A stretch of DNA of 64,000 bases from DATMXS01 sp050260275. GTDB taxonomy: Bacteria > Acidobacteriota > Terriglobia > Bryobacterales > Bryobacteraceae. How positions within the stretch are numbered: the stretch's first letter is position 1; every line of letters starts with the position of its first letter. Positions 55,120 to 63,506 of this stretch are shown in pieces. Made by a program: the position numbers and the translations under genes. The notes beneath the pieces were generated by a model that searched no databases, was not told where the DNA came from, and worked only from the letters and a program-made list of their open reading frames with translations. The DNA lies in the NCBI GenBank assembly GCA_050260275.1, contig JBLNBX010000206.1:56902-120901 (forward strand), in the 5' to 3' direction.

Positions 55120-55142
55120 GCAGCCGCGCTCAAGGCGGCTGC
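55120..55142. terminator. Perfect hairpin downstream of nuoH
   Basis: GCAGCCGC (55120-55127) and GCGGCTGC (55135-55142) pair around the seven-base loop GCTCAAG. It lies in the 239-bp gap between the convergent nuoH and nrdJ. No T run follows, so it is only a possible terminator. A second palindrome, GAAGCAGC-C-GCTGCTTC, lies at 55178-55194. Confidence 0.4.
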
Positions 55143-55266
55143 GGGCACCTGATCTCGAACGAAATACGGCAGGGCCAGAAGCAGCCGCTGCTTCGTACGT
55201 ACTGTAGTGTGCGAGCCGGCAGGCGATCCTCGGGTTTTCCCCAGAATCAGGCCTGCCTTGCGCACC

Positions 55267-58041
55267 CTAGCTGCAACCGCTCGTTCCGCCGCAGTTCTCG
55301 CACTTGTAGCACGAGCCGTTCCGAGTCATGATCGACCCGCACTCGCTGCACAGCGGTGCGTCGTCGTCCACCGGCGCAAACGGCAGCTTCGGTTGCGGGT
55401 CCGGCTCCGTCGGCCTCAGCTTGGGAGCGTCGCCTGCCTCGCCCAGGGCGTACTCCGGTCCCAGGAACTTGGAGCCCATCCACCGGAATATGTAGTCCAG
55501 GATCGACTTGGCATACGGCACCTTGTCGTTGCCCGTCCAGCCGCTCGGCTCGAAGCGCACGTGGCTGAACTTGTCCACCAGGAACTGCAGCGGCACGCCA
55601 TACTGCAACGCGAAGCTGATGGCCGTGGCAAACCCGTCCATGAGGCCCGAAATCGTCGAGCCTTCCTTCGCCATCGTGATGAACAGCTCTCCGGGCGTTC
55701 CGTCATCGTACAGGCCCACGGTGATGTAACCCTCGTGGCCGCCGATGCTGAACTTGTGCGTGATGGACTGCCGCTCGTCCGGCAGCTTCCGCCGCTGCGC
55801 CACGCGCGTGGCCGGCTTGTCCACCGCCGTCTTCTCGCCCTTGCCGGAGCTGAGCGGCTGCACGCGCTTGGAGCCGTCGCGGTAGATCGCCACCGCCTTG
55901 AGACCCAGACGCCAGCTCTCGATATAGGCGTCCATGATGTCGTCTACGGTGGACTCCTCCGGCATGTTGATCGTCTTCGATATCGCGCCGGAGATGAACG
56001 GCTGCACGGCTGCCATCATCCGGATGTGCCCCATGTGGTGGATAAAACGCGAGCCGTTCTGCGCTTTCAGGCTGCAATCGAACACCGGCAGGTGCTCTTC
56101 CTTGATGTGCGGCGCGCCTTCGATGGTGCCCGTAGCGTCTATGTGCGCGACGATCTCCTCCACCTTCTCGGGGCTGTAGCCCAGGCGTATGAGCGCCTGC
56201 GGCACGGTGTTGTTGACGATCTTGATGACGCCGCCGCCCACCAGCTTCTTGTACTTCACGAGCGCTAGATCCGGCTCTATGCCCGTCGTGTCGCAATCCA
56301 TCATGAAGCCGATGGTTCCGGTGGGCGCGATCACCGTCACCTGCGCGTTGCGGAACCCGTAGCGGCGGCCGGCCTCGTACGCCTCGTTCCACACGGCCTG
56401 CGCCGCCTCGAACAGCCCCGGCGCGTTGCGCGGGTTGATGCGGCTCACCGCGCTGCGGTGCATGCGGATCACGTCCAGGAACGAATCCTCGTTAACGGCG
56501 TACTGCGCGAACGGCCCCACCGCCTCGGCGATTCTCGAACTCGTCAGGTACGCCTGCCCGCACATCACCGCGGTCACCGCGGCGGCGAAGTCGCGCCCCT
56601 GCACGCTGTCGTAGGGCAGGCCCAGCGACATCAGCATCGCGCCCAGATTGGCGAAGCCCAACCCCAGCGGCCGGAAGTTGTGCGAGTTCTCCGCGATCTT
56701 CTCAGTCGGGTAACTGGCGTTGTCTACGAAGATCTCCTGCGCCAGGATGACCGTGTCCACCGCGTGGCGGAACGCCTCGACGTTGAAGCGGCCGTCTGGG
56801 CCAACGAACTTCATCAGGTTCAGCGATGCCAGGTTGCACGCCGAATCGTCCAGGAACATGTACTCCGAACACGGGTTCGACGCGTTGATGCGCCCCGAGG
56901 CCTTGCACGTGTGCCAGCGGTTGATGGTGGTGTCGAACTGCATGCCGGGATCGCCGCACTGGTGCGTCGCCTCGGCGATCTGCCTCAGCAGATCCCGCGC
57001 TTTGTAGCGCTTCTTCGCCTGGCCGTTGATGACCGACTTTGTCCACCACTCGGCATCCTGCATGACGGCGTGCATGAAATCGTCCGTCGCGCGCACCGAG
57101 TTGTTCGCGTTCTGGAAGAAAACCGAGCTGTACGCCTCGCCATCGAGCGACGGGTCGTAGCCCGCGTCTACCAGCGCGTGCGCCTTCTTCTCCTCGTTCG
57201 CCTTGCACCAGATGAACTTGTCGATGTCCGGGTGATCTATGTTCAGGATCACCATCTTGGCCGCGCGCCGCGTCTTCCCGCCGGACTTGATCACGCCCGC
57301 GAACGCGTCGAAGCCCTTCATGAAGCTCAACGGACCCGAAGCCTTACCGCCGCCGGAGAGAATGGCGTCCTCCTCGCGGAGCGCCGACAGGTTGGTGCCC
57401 GTGCCCGAGCCCCACTTGAACAGCATGCCCTCGGTTTTCACCAGCTCCAGGATGGATTCCAGCGAGTCGCGCACCGAGTTGATGAAGCACGCCGAGCACT
57501 GCGGCTTGGACTGCCCTGGTTCCAGCCGCCGTATCGCGTCCGCCGCCGCGTCGTAGTACCAGCCATAGCCGCGGGCCTCGGAGACGCCCACGTTGAACCA
57601 CACCGGCGAGTTGAAGCTCGCCTTCTGTGTCAGGATGAGATGCGCCAGCTCTGCACGGAAGCTCTCGGCATCCTGTTCCGTCGCGAAGTAGCCTCCGGCC
57701 TTTCCCCACTCTGTGGCTGTGTCCACCACCCGCTTCGTGATCTGGGCCACGCTGGTCTCGCGTTCAGGCGACCCCACCGGCCCGTGGAAGTACTTGCTGG
57801 CAACGATATTCGTGGCCGTCTGCGACCAGTCCGCCGGCACCTCGACGTCGCGCTGCTCGAAGATAACCTCGCCCTTGTCGTTGCTGATGGTGGCCGTGCG
57901 CAGCTCCCACTGGACCTCGTCATACGGCGTGCGTCCTTCGGCCAGCTTGGCCGTGAAGTAGCGTGGAAAAGACAGCCCCCGCCGGGTCGGCTGCTTCAAT
58001 TTGCTCGAGAGTGCATTCAGATCGACGCTCAACTGGCCCAT
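55267..58041 (-). CDS. nrdJ: Adenosylcobalamin-dependent (class II) ribonucleoside reductase
   Basis: 924 residues from the ATG at 58041, which has GAGGAG just upstream; a start at 58095 would add 18 residues without a ribosome site. The enzyme reduces ribonucleotides to deoxyribonucleotides using coenzyme B12 in place of a radical subunit. Visible are FNSPVWFNVGV, the substrate-reduction Cys segment KPQCSACFINSV, the radical-Cys/Glu segment INASNPCSEYMFLDDSACNLASLNL, HNFRPLGLGFANLGAML and IAPTGTIGFMMDCDTTGIEPDLALVKYKKLVGGG. The C-terminus is a zinc-ribbon tail (CSECG, CYKCENCGG). No nrdA/B is in the window. Its upstream region has NrdR-box-like palindromes. Confidence 0.96.
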   Translation of the reverse strand: MGQLSVDLNALSSKLKQPTRRGLSFPRYFTAKLAEGRTPYDEVQWELRTATISNDKGEVIFEQRDVEVPADWSQTATNIVASKYFHGPVGSPERETSVAQITKRVVDTATEWGKAGGYFATEQDAESFRAELAHLILTQKASFNSPVWFNVGVSEARGYGWYYDAAADAIRRLEPGQSKPQCSACFINSVRDSLESILELVKTEGMLFKWGSGTGTNLSALREEDAILSGGGKASGPLSFMKGFDAFAGVIKSGGKTRRAAKMVILNIDHPDIDKFIWCKANEEKKAHALVDAGYDPSLDGEAYSSVFFQNANNSVRATDDFMHAVMQDAEWWTKSVINGQAKKRYKARDLLRQIAEATHQCGDPGMQFDTTINRWHTCKASGRINASNPCSEYMFLDDSACNLASLNLMKFVGPDGRFNVEAFRHAVDTVILAQEIFVDNASYPTEKIAENSHNFRPLGLGFANLGAMLMSLGLPYDSVQGRDFAAAVTAVMCGQAYLTSSRIAEAVGPFAQYAVNEDSFLDVIRMHRSAVSRINPRNAPGLFEAAQAVWNEAYEAGRRYGFRNAQVTVIAPTGTIGFMMDCDTTGIEPDLALVKYKKLVGGGVIKIVNNTVPQALIRLGYSPEKVEEIVAHIDATGTIEGAPHIKEEHLPVFDCSLKAQNGSRFIHHMGHIRMMAAVQPFISGAISKTINMPEESTVDDIMDAYIESWRLGLKAVAIYRDGSKRVQPLSSGKGEKTAVDKPATRVAQRRKLPDERQSITHKFSIGGHEGYITVGLYDDGTPGELFITMAKEGSTISGLMDGFATAISFALQYGVPLQFLVDKFSHVRFEPSGWTGNDKVPYAKSILDYIFRWMGSKFLGPEYALGEAGDAPKLRPTEPDPQPKLPFAPVDDDAPLCSECGSIMTRNGSCYKCENCGGTSGCS

Positions 58042-58100
58042 GAGTCTGGCTCCTCGGAAGTGGGGCTGGATGTGCAACCCAGCCACGTCCAGCAATGTTG

Positions 58101-58140
58101 CCCCAATATGTTGGGGTCCGTCAAGAACGATATCTAGCTA
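58101..58140. promoter_or_regulatory. Candidate NrdR boxes upstream of nrdJ
   Basis: CCCCAATATGTTGGGG (58101-58116) is a perfect palindrome with the ATAT core and flanking C/G of the NrdR box pattern; GAACGATATCTAGCTA (58125-58140) shares the core and spacing but is weaker. NrdR is the usual repressor of ribonucleotide reductase genes. The 24-bp offset differs from the 31-32 or 41-42 bp usual for paired boxes, so a single site is also possible. Confidence 0.4.
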
Positions 58141-58211
58141 TGGTAGCACCTACATACAGTCTATCGTGGGACGAACCCTGTAACATTAGGGTCTATCCGT
58201 TAGCCGGAAGC

Positions 58212-58272
58212 CCGGATTGGGACTGATTGCGTTTTGCAACAGGCTTGAGAAGTTGCGGGCAGCCCAATCCGG
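58212..58272. repeat. Inverted repeat able to form a two-stem RNA
   Basis: CCGGATTGGG (58212-58221) pairs with CCCAATCCGG (58263-58272); inside, GCAAC (58236-58240) pairs with GTTGC (58252-58256) around an 11-base loop. It lies downstream of the minus-strand ATP-grasp-like gene, without a T run. It could be a 3' structure, a small RNA or a dispersed repeat. Confidence 0.45.
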
Positions 58273-58367
58273 CAGACGGTGCTGCGAAGGCCCGGGTTCA
58301 CGCAAGATAGGCCCACTGGTGCGCTTCGAGCCACACGGCTTCAGACCCGCGGAACTCCGCGCGCCCT

Positions 58368-59786
58368 TCAGGATCGCGATTGCAGTATGTACGTGGGCGC
58401 CAGGCCCGTGATGGTGGAGAAACTGCCGCCGTTCACGCCGGTCAGCCAACTGGAGCAGCCTTGCACCTTCCCCAGGAAGGCATGGGGCAGTACGTCGATC
58501 TGGACGTCCTTGAACTCCATCTCGCCGTAGCGGTACAGCGGGAACCGCGACCGCGGCGGATCGAGCCGTTCTTGAACAACGTAGGGCGTCCTCATGGCGC
58601 GCTTCAGCGAACGTTCCCAGGTGGCCTCGTCCACTTCCCAGCCCCTGATGGCGGGCTGTCCGCTCCCGTCGTCATTGGGCCTGAGGGCCAGCGTTTCCCG
58701 GTTCTTCAGGGCGAAATCAATCAGATCTATCACTTCGCCGTTGTGCGTGGTTTGCCTCGCGCCCACGACGCGTGTCCACGGGATGTACTGGCGGATAGCC
58801 TTCTTCTCCGCGGCAGGAAACGACGCCGTGATCTGCTCGTCGGTTAGCAGGTCGAAAATGGCTTTCTTCTGGGCCAGCTCCGACCGGAAGCTGTTGACCA
58901 TGCAGATGCTTCTGTCGCGATACGCGCGCACGAGCGGGTGCGACAGGTCGAACCGCATCAGGAACTCGCGCACTTTGAAGCGCCGAAACACGAGGTCGAT
59001 CGAGAAGCCGTTCCTGTGGAGCACCCCACCGCGGTATTCGAGCTGGTCAGGGGAAATGATCTCGGCTTCGTAGCCTTCAGAGCGGAAGTAGTCGCGAAGC
59101 AGTGCGTGTTCGCCCTGCTCGCCACCCTGCAAACCCTGCCGGAACTCGAGAATCGCGATCCGCGGCGGGCGCTTGCCGCCGAAATGCTTCCAGGCCTTTA
59201 GAAGTGCCGAGAGCAGGTGCTTCTTGCCGCCGAGCTTCTCGAGCTTGTACCGCTTGCGGAACTCCTTCACGGGCGGAGCATCGTAGAACAGGTCCGCCAA
59301 TGCATCGCCATAGGCCACGCCGATAGGGGTATCGGCGTAGTAATCCACGAAGTGCACCGAGCCGTTCGTCAGGTGCGTGTCGAGCAGCGAAGTGACTGCC
59401 AGAAACGGATAGCCCGGATCTATCGCGGCCAGCATCTTCTCGGCCGGCAGCAGCTCCATGCGGGCCAGCAGCGCGGGGTCGTTCAGTGCAACCTGCTCGA
59501 CGCGATCGATCGCGCTGAAAAGCGCTTCGGCCGCTTTCACCATGTTCTCGTACTGCCTGCGAGTGATGAAGTTGGGCCGCAGGAAGGGACAGATCAGGCG
59601 TCCGCCGTGCGTGAGGTTGCCGGCGTGCATTTTGCTTGCCAGCTCCTCAGCCCAGCTTAGGTCCCTGAAGGGCTCGCTCTCTATAACTTTCTGATAGCGG
59701 GCAACCGCCTCTTCCAACTGGTTCATCTGGGACGTCTGTTGAACCTCCAGTATCGCATATGGCCCCCCTGATTCCAAAGCTTTCAT
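58368..59786 (-). CDS. Circularly permuted ATP-grasp-like protein of unknown substrate
   Basis: About 472 residues, no signal peptide or membrane segment. The C-terminal part has ATP-grasp-like elements: YIPWTRVVGARQTTHNGEVIDLIDFALKNRETLALRPNDDGSGQPAIRGWEV, where the KPNDDYGGKGV pattern of related proteins is altered to RPNDDGSGQPAIRG, then VVQERLDPP and DVLPHAFLG. The N-terminal half includes a Rossmann-like stretch (PRIAILEFRQGLQGGEQGEHALLRDYFRSEGYEAEIISPDQLEY) as in the glutathionylspermidine-synthase/CP-ATP-grasp group. It may join an amine or amino acid to a carboxylate. The ATG at 59786 fits a TATGAT -10 at 59815-59810; starts at 59810 (TTG) and 59726 (ATG) are alternatives. Confidence 0.6.
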   Translation of the reverse strand: MKALESGGPYAILEVQQTSQMNQLEEAVARYQKVIESEPFRDLSWAEELASKMHAGNLTHGGRLICPFLRPNFITRRQYENMVKAAEALFSAIDRVEQVALNDPALLARMELLPAEKMLAAIDPGYPFLAVTSLLDTHLTNGSVHFVDYYADTPIGVAYGDALADLFYDAPPVKEFRKRYKLEKLGGKKHLLSALLKAWKHFGGKRPPRIAILEFRQGLQGGEQGEHALLRDYFRSEGYEAEIISPDQLEYRGGVLHRNGFSIDLVFRRFKVREFLMRFDLSHPLVRAYRDRSICMVNSFRSELAQKKAIFDLLTDEQITASFPAAEKKAIRQYIPWTRVVGARQTTHNGEVIDLIDFALKNRETLALRPNDDGSGQPAIRGWEVDEATWERSLKRAMRTPYVVQERLDPPRSRFPLYRYGEMEFKDVQIDVLPHAFLGKVQGCSSWLTGVNGGSFSTITGLAPTYILQSRS

Positions 59787-59809
59787 GCGCCCCAGATCGC
59801 CGTAAGTCA

Positions 59810-59815
59810 ATCATA
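59810..59815 (-). promoter_or_regulatory. -10 TATGAT for the ATP-grasp-like gene
   Basis: TATGAT on the minus strand covers the TTG at 59810, which argues against that codon as the start and for the ATG at 59786 with a leader of about 17 bases. Confidence 0.4.
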
Positions 59816-59943
59816 TTAAACAAGATATATGTTGGTACCCGGACTGCTTGTACCAGATCTGCCTTACGGCCCCGGCCGGGCCTGCCTGACGCCGCGGCCG
59901 GCGCGCGGATCCGGTTCAGGCCAGCGCGACAGCGAGGGCGAAC

Positions 59944-60471
59944 TCAGTCCACCCGGGCAGGCTCCGCCAGCAACTTTTCCACGATGCTTCTGGAACAAGC
60001 CTCGGGCAGAATCGCATCGTGACGCGCCACCACACGGCCTTCGCGGTCGAGGAACAGCTTGAGAGGCAGGGTCTTGAGGCCGCCGTACAGCCGCGCCACT
60101 TTGGGATCGCCGAGCAGCACGGGGTATTCGAGTTGGCGTTCGGCCAGGAAGGGTGTCACAGCCGCCCAGCCGCGCTCGTCCATGGCTACGGCCAGTACGG
60201 TGAACCCCCGCGGCCCGTAGTCGCGGTGCAGACGGTTAAGCGCGGGTATCTCCGCCACGCACGGGGCACACCACGTTGCCCAGAAGTCCAGCAGGACGAC
60301 CTTCCCGCGGAAATCGGACAGCCGACGGCGGATGCCCTGGGCATCACGCAACTGGAAATCGGGAGCGAACGGCCGGTCACTGGCACTTCCGAGGCGCCGG
60401 GCCAGCATCCAGACGGGTATCGCTAGAATAGATCGTCGCGATCTGACCGAGGCGGGCACCTTACGCAGCAT
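59944..60471 (-). CDS. TlpA/ResA-like thioredoxin-fold protein
   Basis: 175 residues. The N-terminus (SRRSILAIPVWMLARRLG) is a short hydrophobic anchor or export signal. The thioredoxin-fold domain starts with APDFQLRDAQGIRRRLSDFRGKVVLLDFWATWCAPC, with the redox pair C68 and C71, and has the cis-Pro segment KTLPLKLFLDREG. It is expected to reduce disulfides outside the membrane, for instance on apocytochromes before haem attachment, which would suit a genome with many c-type haem proteins. It is divergent from the small membrane protein/TonB receptor pair, with about 68 bp between the starts. Confidence 0.85.
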   Translation of the reverse strand: MLRKVPASVRSRRSILAIPVWMLARRLGSASDRPFAPDFQLRDAQGIRRRLSDFRGKVVLLDFWATWCAPCVAEIPALNRLHRDYGPRGFTVLAVAMDERGWAAVTPFLAERQLEYPVLLGDPKVARLYGGLKTLPLKLFLDREGRVVARHDAILPEACSRSIVEKLLAEPARVD

Positions 60472-60534
60472 TGTAGCGCCACTGATTTGTATTCTCCGGC
60501 GATCGGGCTTGATCAGCTCCGGCGGGTGTGTTAG

Positions 60535-60563
60535 TTTACATGCAAATGAATTGCAGATATGAT
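60535..60563 (+). promoter_or_regulatory. Promoter TTTACA-N17-TATGAT with palindromic operator in the spacer
   Basis: TTTACA (60535-60540) and TATGAT (60558-60563) are each one base from the sigma-70 consensus and are separated by exactly 17 bp. The spacer holds TGCAAATGAATTGCA (60541-60555), a 7-1-7 imperfect palindrome (six of seven positions match) like Fur-family operators. A repressor bound there would block RNA polymerase. This site overlaps the first possible start codons of the next gene. Confidence 0.5.
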
Positions 60564-60890
60564 CGCCAGGGCTCTCTCGGGAGCGGATGGCCGGCGCCCA
60601 CTGGCGCCGCTTTCCGCACCGTGGTCGGCGCGCTCTCCGCGGTCATACTGCTGGCGCTCAGCATCTTCGTATATAGCCCGCTGCACCACGACAACCCCCA
60701 GAGCGGCGCTGTGTGTCCGTTCTGCCATTTCCAGAGCCTGGGCTTCGAACCGGCGCATGCCGAAATCCGGGTCGACGTACCCACGGCCGTGGTGCTGATC
60801 CGGGCCGCGGTGGAAACCCCCAGCTATTCCCAGCCGGTTGAGCATCCACGCTCCGGACGCGCTCCTCCAGCCTCCCTCATCTCCGCGTAA
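60540..60890 (+). CDS. Small single-pass membrane protein with Cys/His motif
   Basis: Up to 116 residues from the ATG at 60540. One membrane helix (FRTVVGALSAVILLALSIFVYS) is followed by PLHHDNPQSGAVCPFCHFQSLGFEPAHAEI, with a CPFCH motif and nearby His residues that could bind a metal, and a variable tail. Similar small proteins with a helix plus a C.FC.F motif occur beside metal-related TonB receptors. If the promoter at 60535-60563 is real, the start must be downstream, and the in-frame GTG at 60621 (90 residues, keeping the helix) is then the better choice. The TonB receptor gene begins 86 bp later. Function unknown. Confidence 0.55.
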   Translation: MQMNCRYDRQGSLGSGWPAPTGAAFRTVVGALSAVILLALSIFVYSPLHHDNPQSGAVCPFCHFQSLGFEPAHAEIRVDVPTAVVLIRAAVETPSYSQPVEHPRSGRAPPASLISA

Positions 60891-60976
60891 GCGCTTCATT
60901 CTGCGTCAGTAATGTCACTCCCGGCAAGCTGACGTGTGTCTTTCTGTTTCCTTCTGGAGGAGATGAGAGATCGGCT

Positions 60977-63307
60977 ATGCGCAGTGTTTTCATCGGCATT
61001 ACTGCAGTTCTGTGTCTCGGAACAGGCGCCCCGGCTGCCGCGCAATCCACTGAAAACGCGGCGATTTTGAGAATCAGCGTGACTGACGCGAGCGGGACGC
61101 CCATTCCCGCCGCCGTTGTGACGGTGATGGAAGATAGCGAGGGCCGGCGCTGGAGAAACCGCCGCGGTACCCTCGACACTCCGGGCGCGCCCGGCGAGTT
61201 GGGGCGTCGTGAGAGCGATAGGAAAGGTCAGGCCGCCTTCCAGGCGCTGCCACCGGGTGCCGTTTCAGTGATGGTGTCCGCAGACGGCTTCTACCCGAAT
61301 GAAGCCCACGGCATCAATTTGACGCCTGGCCAGGAGACGCTGCTGACCATCCAGCTTACGGCCCGCGGAACCGTGTCGGAAACGGTGGTGATCACCGGGT
61401 CGGGCACGGAAAGTCTGGTGCAGGAAGCTCCCATCCGGACAGAACTCATTACGCAGCAGATGGTTGAGCGCCAGATCAAGACCACTCTGGCCGAAGCCTT
61501 CCAGGCGGCCATCTCGGGCGTACGGGTCGAAATGAACTGCCAGAACTGCGGCTTCATGCAACTGCGCATGAATGGACTCGAAGGGCCGTACACGCAGATT
61601 CTGGAGGACGGGCTGCCGACCTACTCGGGCGTCACAGCCGTCTACGGACTGGAGCAGATCCCAGCGGCATTTCTGGACCAGATCGAGGTCGTTAAGGGAG
61701 GCAACTCCGCCCTCTACGGACCGGGCGCCGTGGCAGGCGTGGTGAACCTCATCAGGCGGGAACCGCGCGAGAACTCCTTCCGCATGGACGCCATCACCGG
61801 ATGGCAGTACGGCCGTCCGGAACGGCAGCTTGGCGGATCGGGGCAGTTGTGGGAGATCCCCAGCGGCTTCTCGGCCGACTTCTACTACAGAGGGACCGAC
61901 CGTGTTCCGATCGACCGCGACCGCGACGGGTTCTCGGATATCGGAAAGAGGCGCCTTGAATCCGGCGGGTTCGGCCTCTTCCGCCGCTTCATCGATGGCC
62001 AGGCGCGGCTTACTATCACGGGCATGATCGCCGACGAGTTCCGGAGAGGCGGCGATCAGTTTGATAGACCTCCCCACGAGACCTGGATCACCGAGCAGAT
62101 CGCGTCCCGGCGCTATGGAGCCGCGGCAGGGTGGAATCACACTCTCTCGCCACGGACGTTCTACAACCTTCGCGGCAGCTACGCATACTACAGCCGCCGC
62201 ACCTACTACGGCTCGGGCATGGATCCGAACGCCTACGGCAATACGCGGAATCCGCTCTGGGTGGGCGACGCGCAGTTGGCGCACCAGGCGGGACAGCACT
62301 CGATACTGGGCGGTTACCAGGCTTCCTGGGAGCACGTGGAGGACAATGCGCCGGCGTACAACCGTACTCTGGGCGGCACCTTCTGGAACCAGGGCCTGTA
62401 CCTTCAGGACGAGTGGAGAGCCTCGACGCGGTTCTCGCTGATCGGGGGCGCGAGGTTCGACAAGTCAAACCGGGTTGATCGCTGGATCACAAGCCCGCGC
62501 GTTGGAGTGAAGGCCGGAATCACGGAAAACCTCGTGTGGCGCACGACGCTCTCCACGGGTTTTCGCGCGCCGGTCGTGTTCGATGAAGACCTCCATATCG
62601 CTCAGGTCGGTGGAGAGGGGTTCCTGTTGCAAAACGATCCCGGTCTCGAGGAAGAAAAGGCCATCAGCTTCGGGTCGGGAATGCAGTATGCCGGCGCAGT
62701 GCGGGACCGGCGGTTCCAGATTGGCTTCAATTTTTTCCATACGGACCTGCGCGACGCGTTCACCCTGGTGGAGGAGCACATTCCCGGTCAGGATTTCCGG
62801 CGCCTGGTGCGAGTGAACGGGCCGGGCGCGCATGTGACCGGCGTGGATGTTGACGGGAACATGCAGCTCACCCCCCGCTTCGGTGTACGGGGAGGCTTCA
62901 CCATCCAGCAAGCGCGGTGGAAAGAACCAGAGGATCAGTTCGGCGCCCGCGACTTCTTCCGCACGCCGAAGCGGTACGGATTTGCAGGCTTCGATTGGGA
63001 TCTGGAGGGGGATTTCGAGATTTCGGGGACGGCCGATTTCACCGGCTCCATGCTGGTTCCGCACTACGCAGGCTACATCCCCGAAGATCGCCTGGAGAAG
63101 AGCCGCCGCTTTGCGGTGTTCAATGCGGTATTCGCGAAGACCTTCGACGTTTCCGATACCTCAAAGCTGCGGTTGTTCGTTAACGTGCAGAACCTCGGAG
63201 ACAGCTACCAGGAAGACCTCGATAGGGGGCCCTCGCGCGACTCGGCCTATGTCTACGGCCCGGCCGAGATGCGCCGCGTTGTGATCGGGATGACCTGGGT
63301 GTTCTAG
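60977..63307 (+). CDS. TonB-dependent outer-membrane receptor with CQNCG plug motif
   Basis: 776 residues, signal peptide MRSVFIGITAVLCLGTGAPAAAQ. Residues 28-120 are a carboxypeptidase-regulatory-like beta domain (ILRISVTDASGTPIPAAVVTV). The plug follows (about 130-250) with VEMNCQNCGFMQLRMNGLEGPYTQILEDGLPTYSG and LEQIPAAFLDQIEVVKGGNSALYGPGAVAGVVNLI, then a 22-strand barrel ending in the outer-membrane sorting Phe (VVIGMTWVF). The CQNCG motif in the plug is shared with a group of receptors in Bacteroidota and Acidobacteriota and suggests metal or metal-complex uptake. GGAGGAG lies upstream of the ATG. It is probably co-transcribed with the small membrane protein. Confidence 0.9.
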   Translation: MRSVFIGITAVLCLGTGAPAAAQSTENAAILRISVTDASGTPIPAAVVTVMEDSEGRRWRNRRGTLDTPGAPGELGRRESDRKGQAAFQALPPGAVSVMVSADGFYPNEAHGINLTPGQETLLTIQLTARGTVSETVVITGSGTESLVQEAPIRTELITQQMVERQIKTTLAEAFQAAISGVRVEMNCQNCGFMQLRMNGLEGPYTQILEDGLPTYSGVTAVYGLEQIPAAFLDQIEVVKGGNSALYGPGAVAGVVNLIRREPRENSFRMDAITGWQYGRPERQLGGSGQLWEIPSGFSADFYYRGTDRVPIDRDRDGFSDIGKRRLESGGFGLFRRFIDGQARLTITGMIADEFRRGGDQFDRPPHETWITEQIASRRYGAAAGWNHTLSPRTFYNLRGSYAYYSRRTYYGSGMDPNAYGNTRNPLWVGDAQLAHQAGQHSILGGYQASWEHVEDNAPAYNRTLGGTFWNQGLYLQDEWRASTRFSLIGGARFDKSNRVDRWITSPRVGVKAGITENLVWRTTLSTGFRAPVVFDEDLHIAQVGGEGFLLQNDPGLEEEKAISFGSGMQYAGAVRDRRFQIGFNFFHTDLRDAFTLVEEHIPGQDFRRLVRVNGPGAHVTGVDVDGNMQLTPRFGVRGGFTIQQARWKEPEDQFGARDFFRTPKRYGFAGFDWDLEGDFEISGTADFTGSMLVPHYAGYIPEDRLEKSRRFAVFNAVFAKTFDVSDTSKLRLFVNVQNLGDSYQEDLDRGPSRDSAYVYGPAEMRRVVIGMTWVF

Positions 63308-63468
63308 CCTCTGAGTAGTGGTGGCCTTCTACGGGCAACGGGCCGCCGTGCCGCGCCGTAGTGAGGAACAGAGGGTCTTCTTTTGCTCGGGCCGTGGTGC
63401 GCCGGAATGCTGTCTGCGCACAGCGCACACTTTCAGGCTCGTGTTCCGGCGTGAGTTGATGGAGAGAG

Positions 63469-63501
63469 AGCGCCCGGCCCCGTTGCCGGTGGCCGGGCGC
63501 T
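63469..63501. terminator. Strong hairpin between the TonB receptor and bacterioferritin genes
   Basis: AGCGCCCGGCC (63469-63479) pairs exactly with GGCCGGGCGCT (63491-63501) around an 11-base loop. It sits between two convergent stop codons and could stop transcription from both sides, although neither side has a T run. Confidence 0.5.
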
Positions 63502-63506
63502 GCCTT

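Larger units (their letters stand above)
58042..58367. other. 326-bp non-coding region between nrdJ and the ATP-grasp-like gene
   Basis: No gene is seen. From the nrdJ side it holds NrdR-like palindromes (58101-58140), a -35-like TTGACG on the minus strand (58124-58119), an alternative extended -10 (TGC-TACCAT, near 58144-58152 on the minus strand), and a long inverted repeat (58212-58272). No cobalamin riboswitch signature was recognised despite the B12 dependence of nrdJ. Confidence 0.6.

Noticed and set aside
56458..58137. 559-codon plus-strand open frame
   Set aside because: Antisense to nrdJ; no recognisable domain.
58042..58367. Cobalamin riboswitch upstream of nrdJ
   Set aside because: The conserved B12-box pattern was not found; the region's palindromes fit NrdR boxes and a repeat instead.
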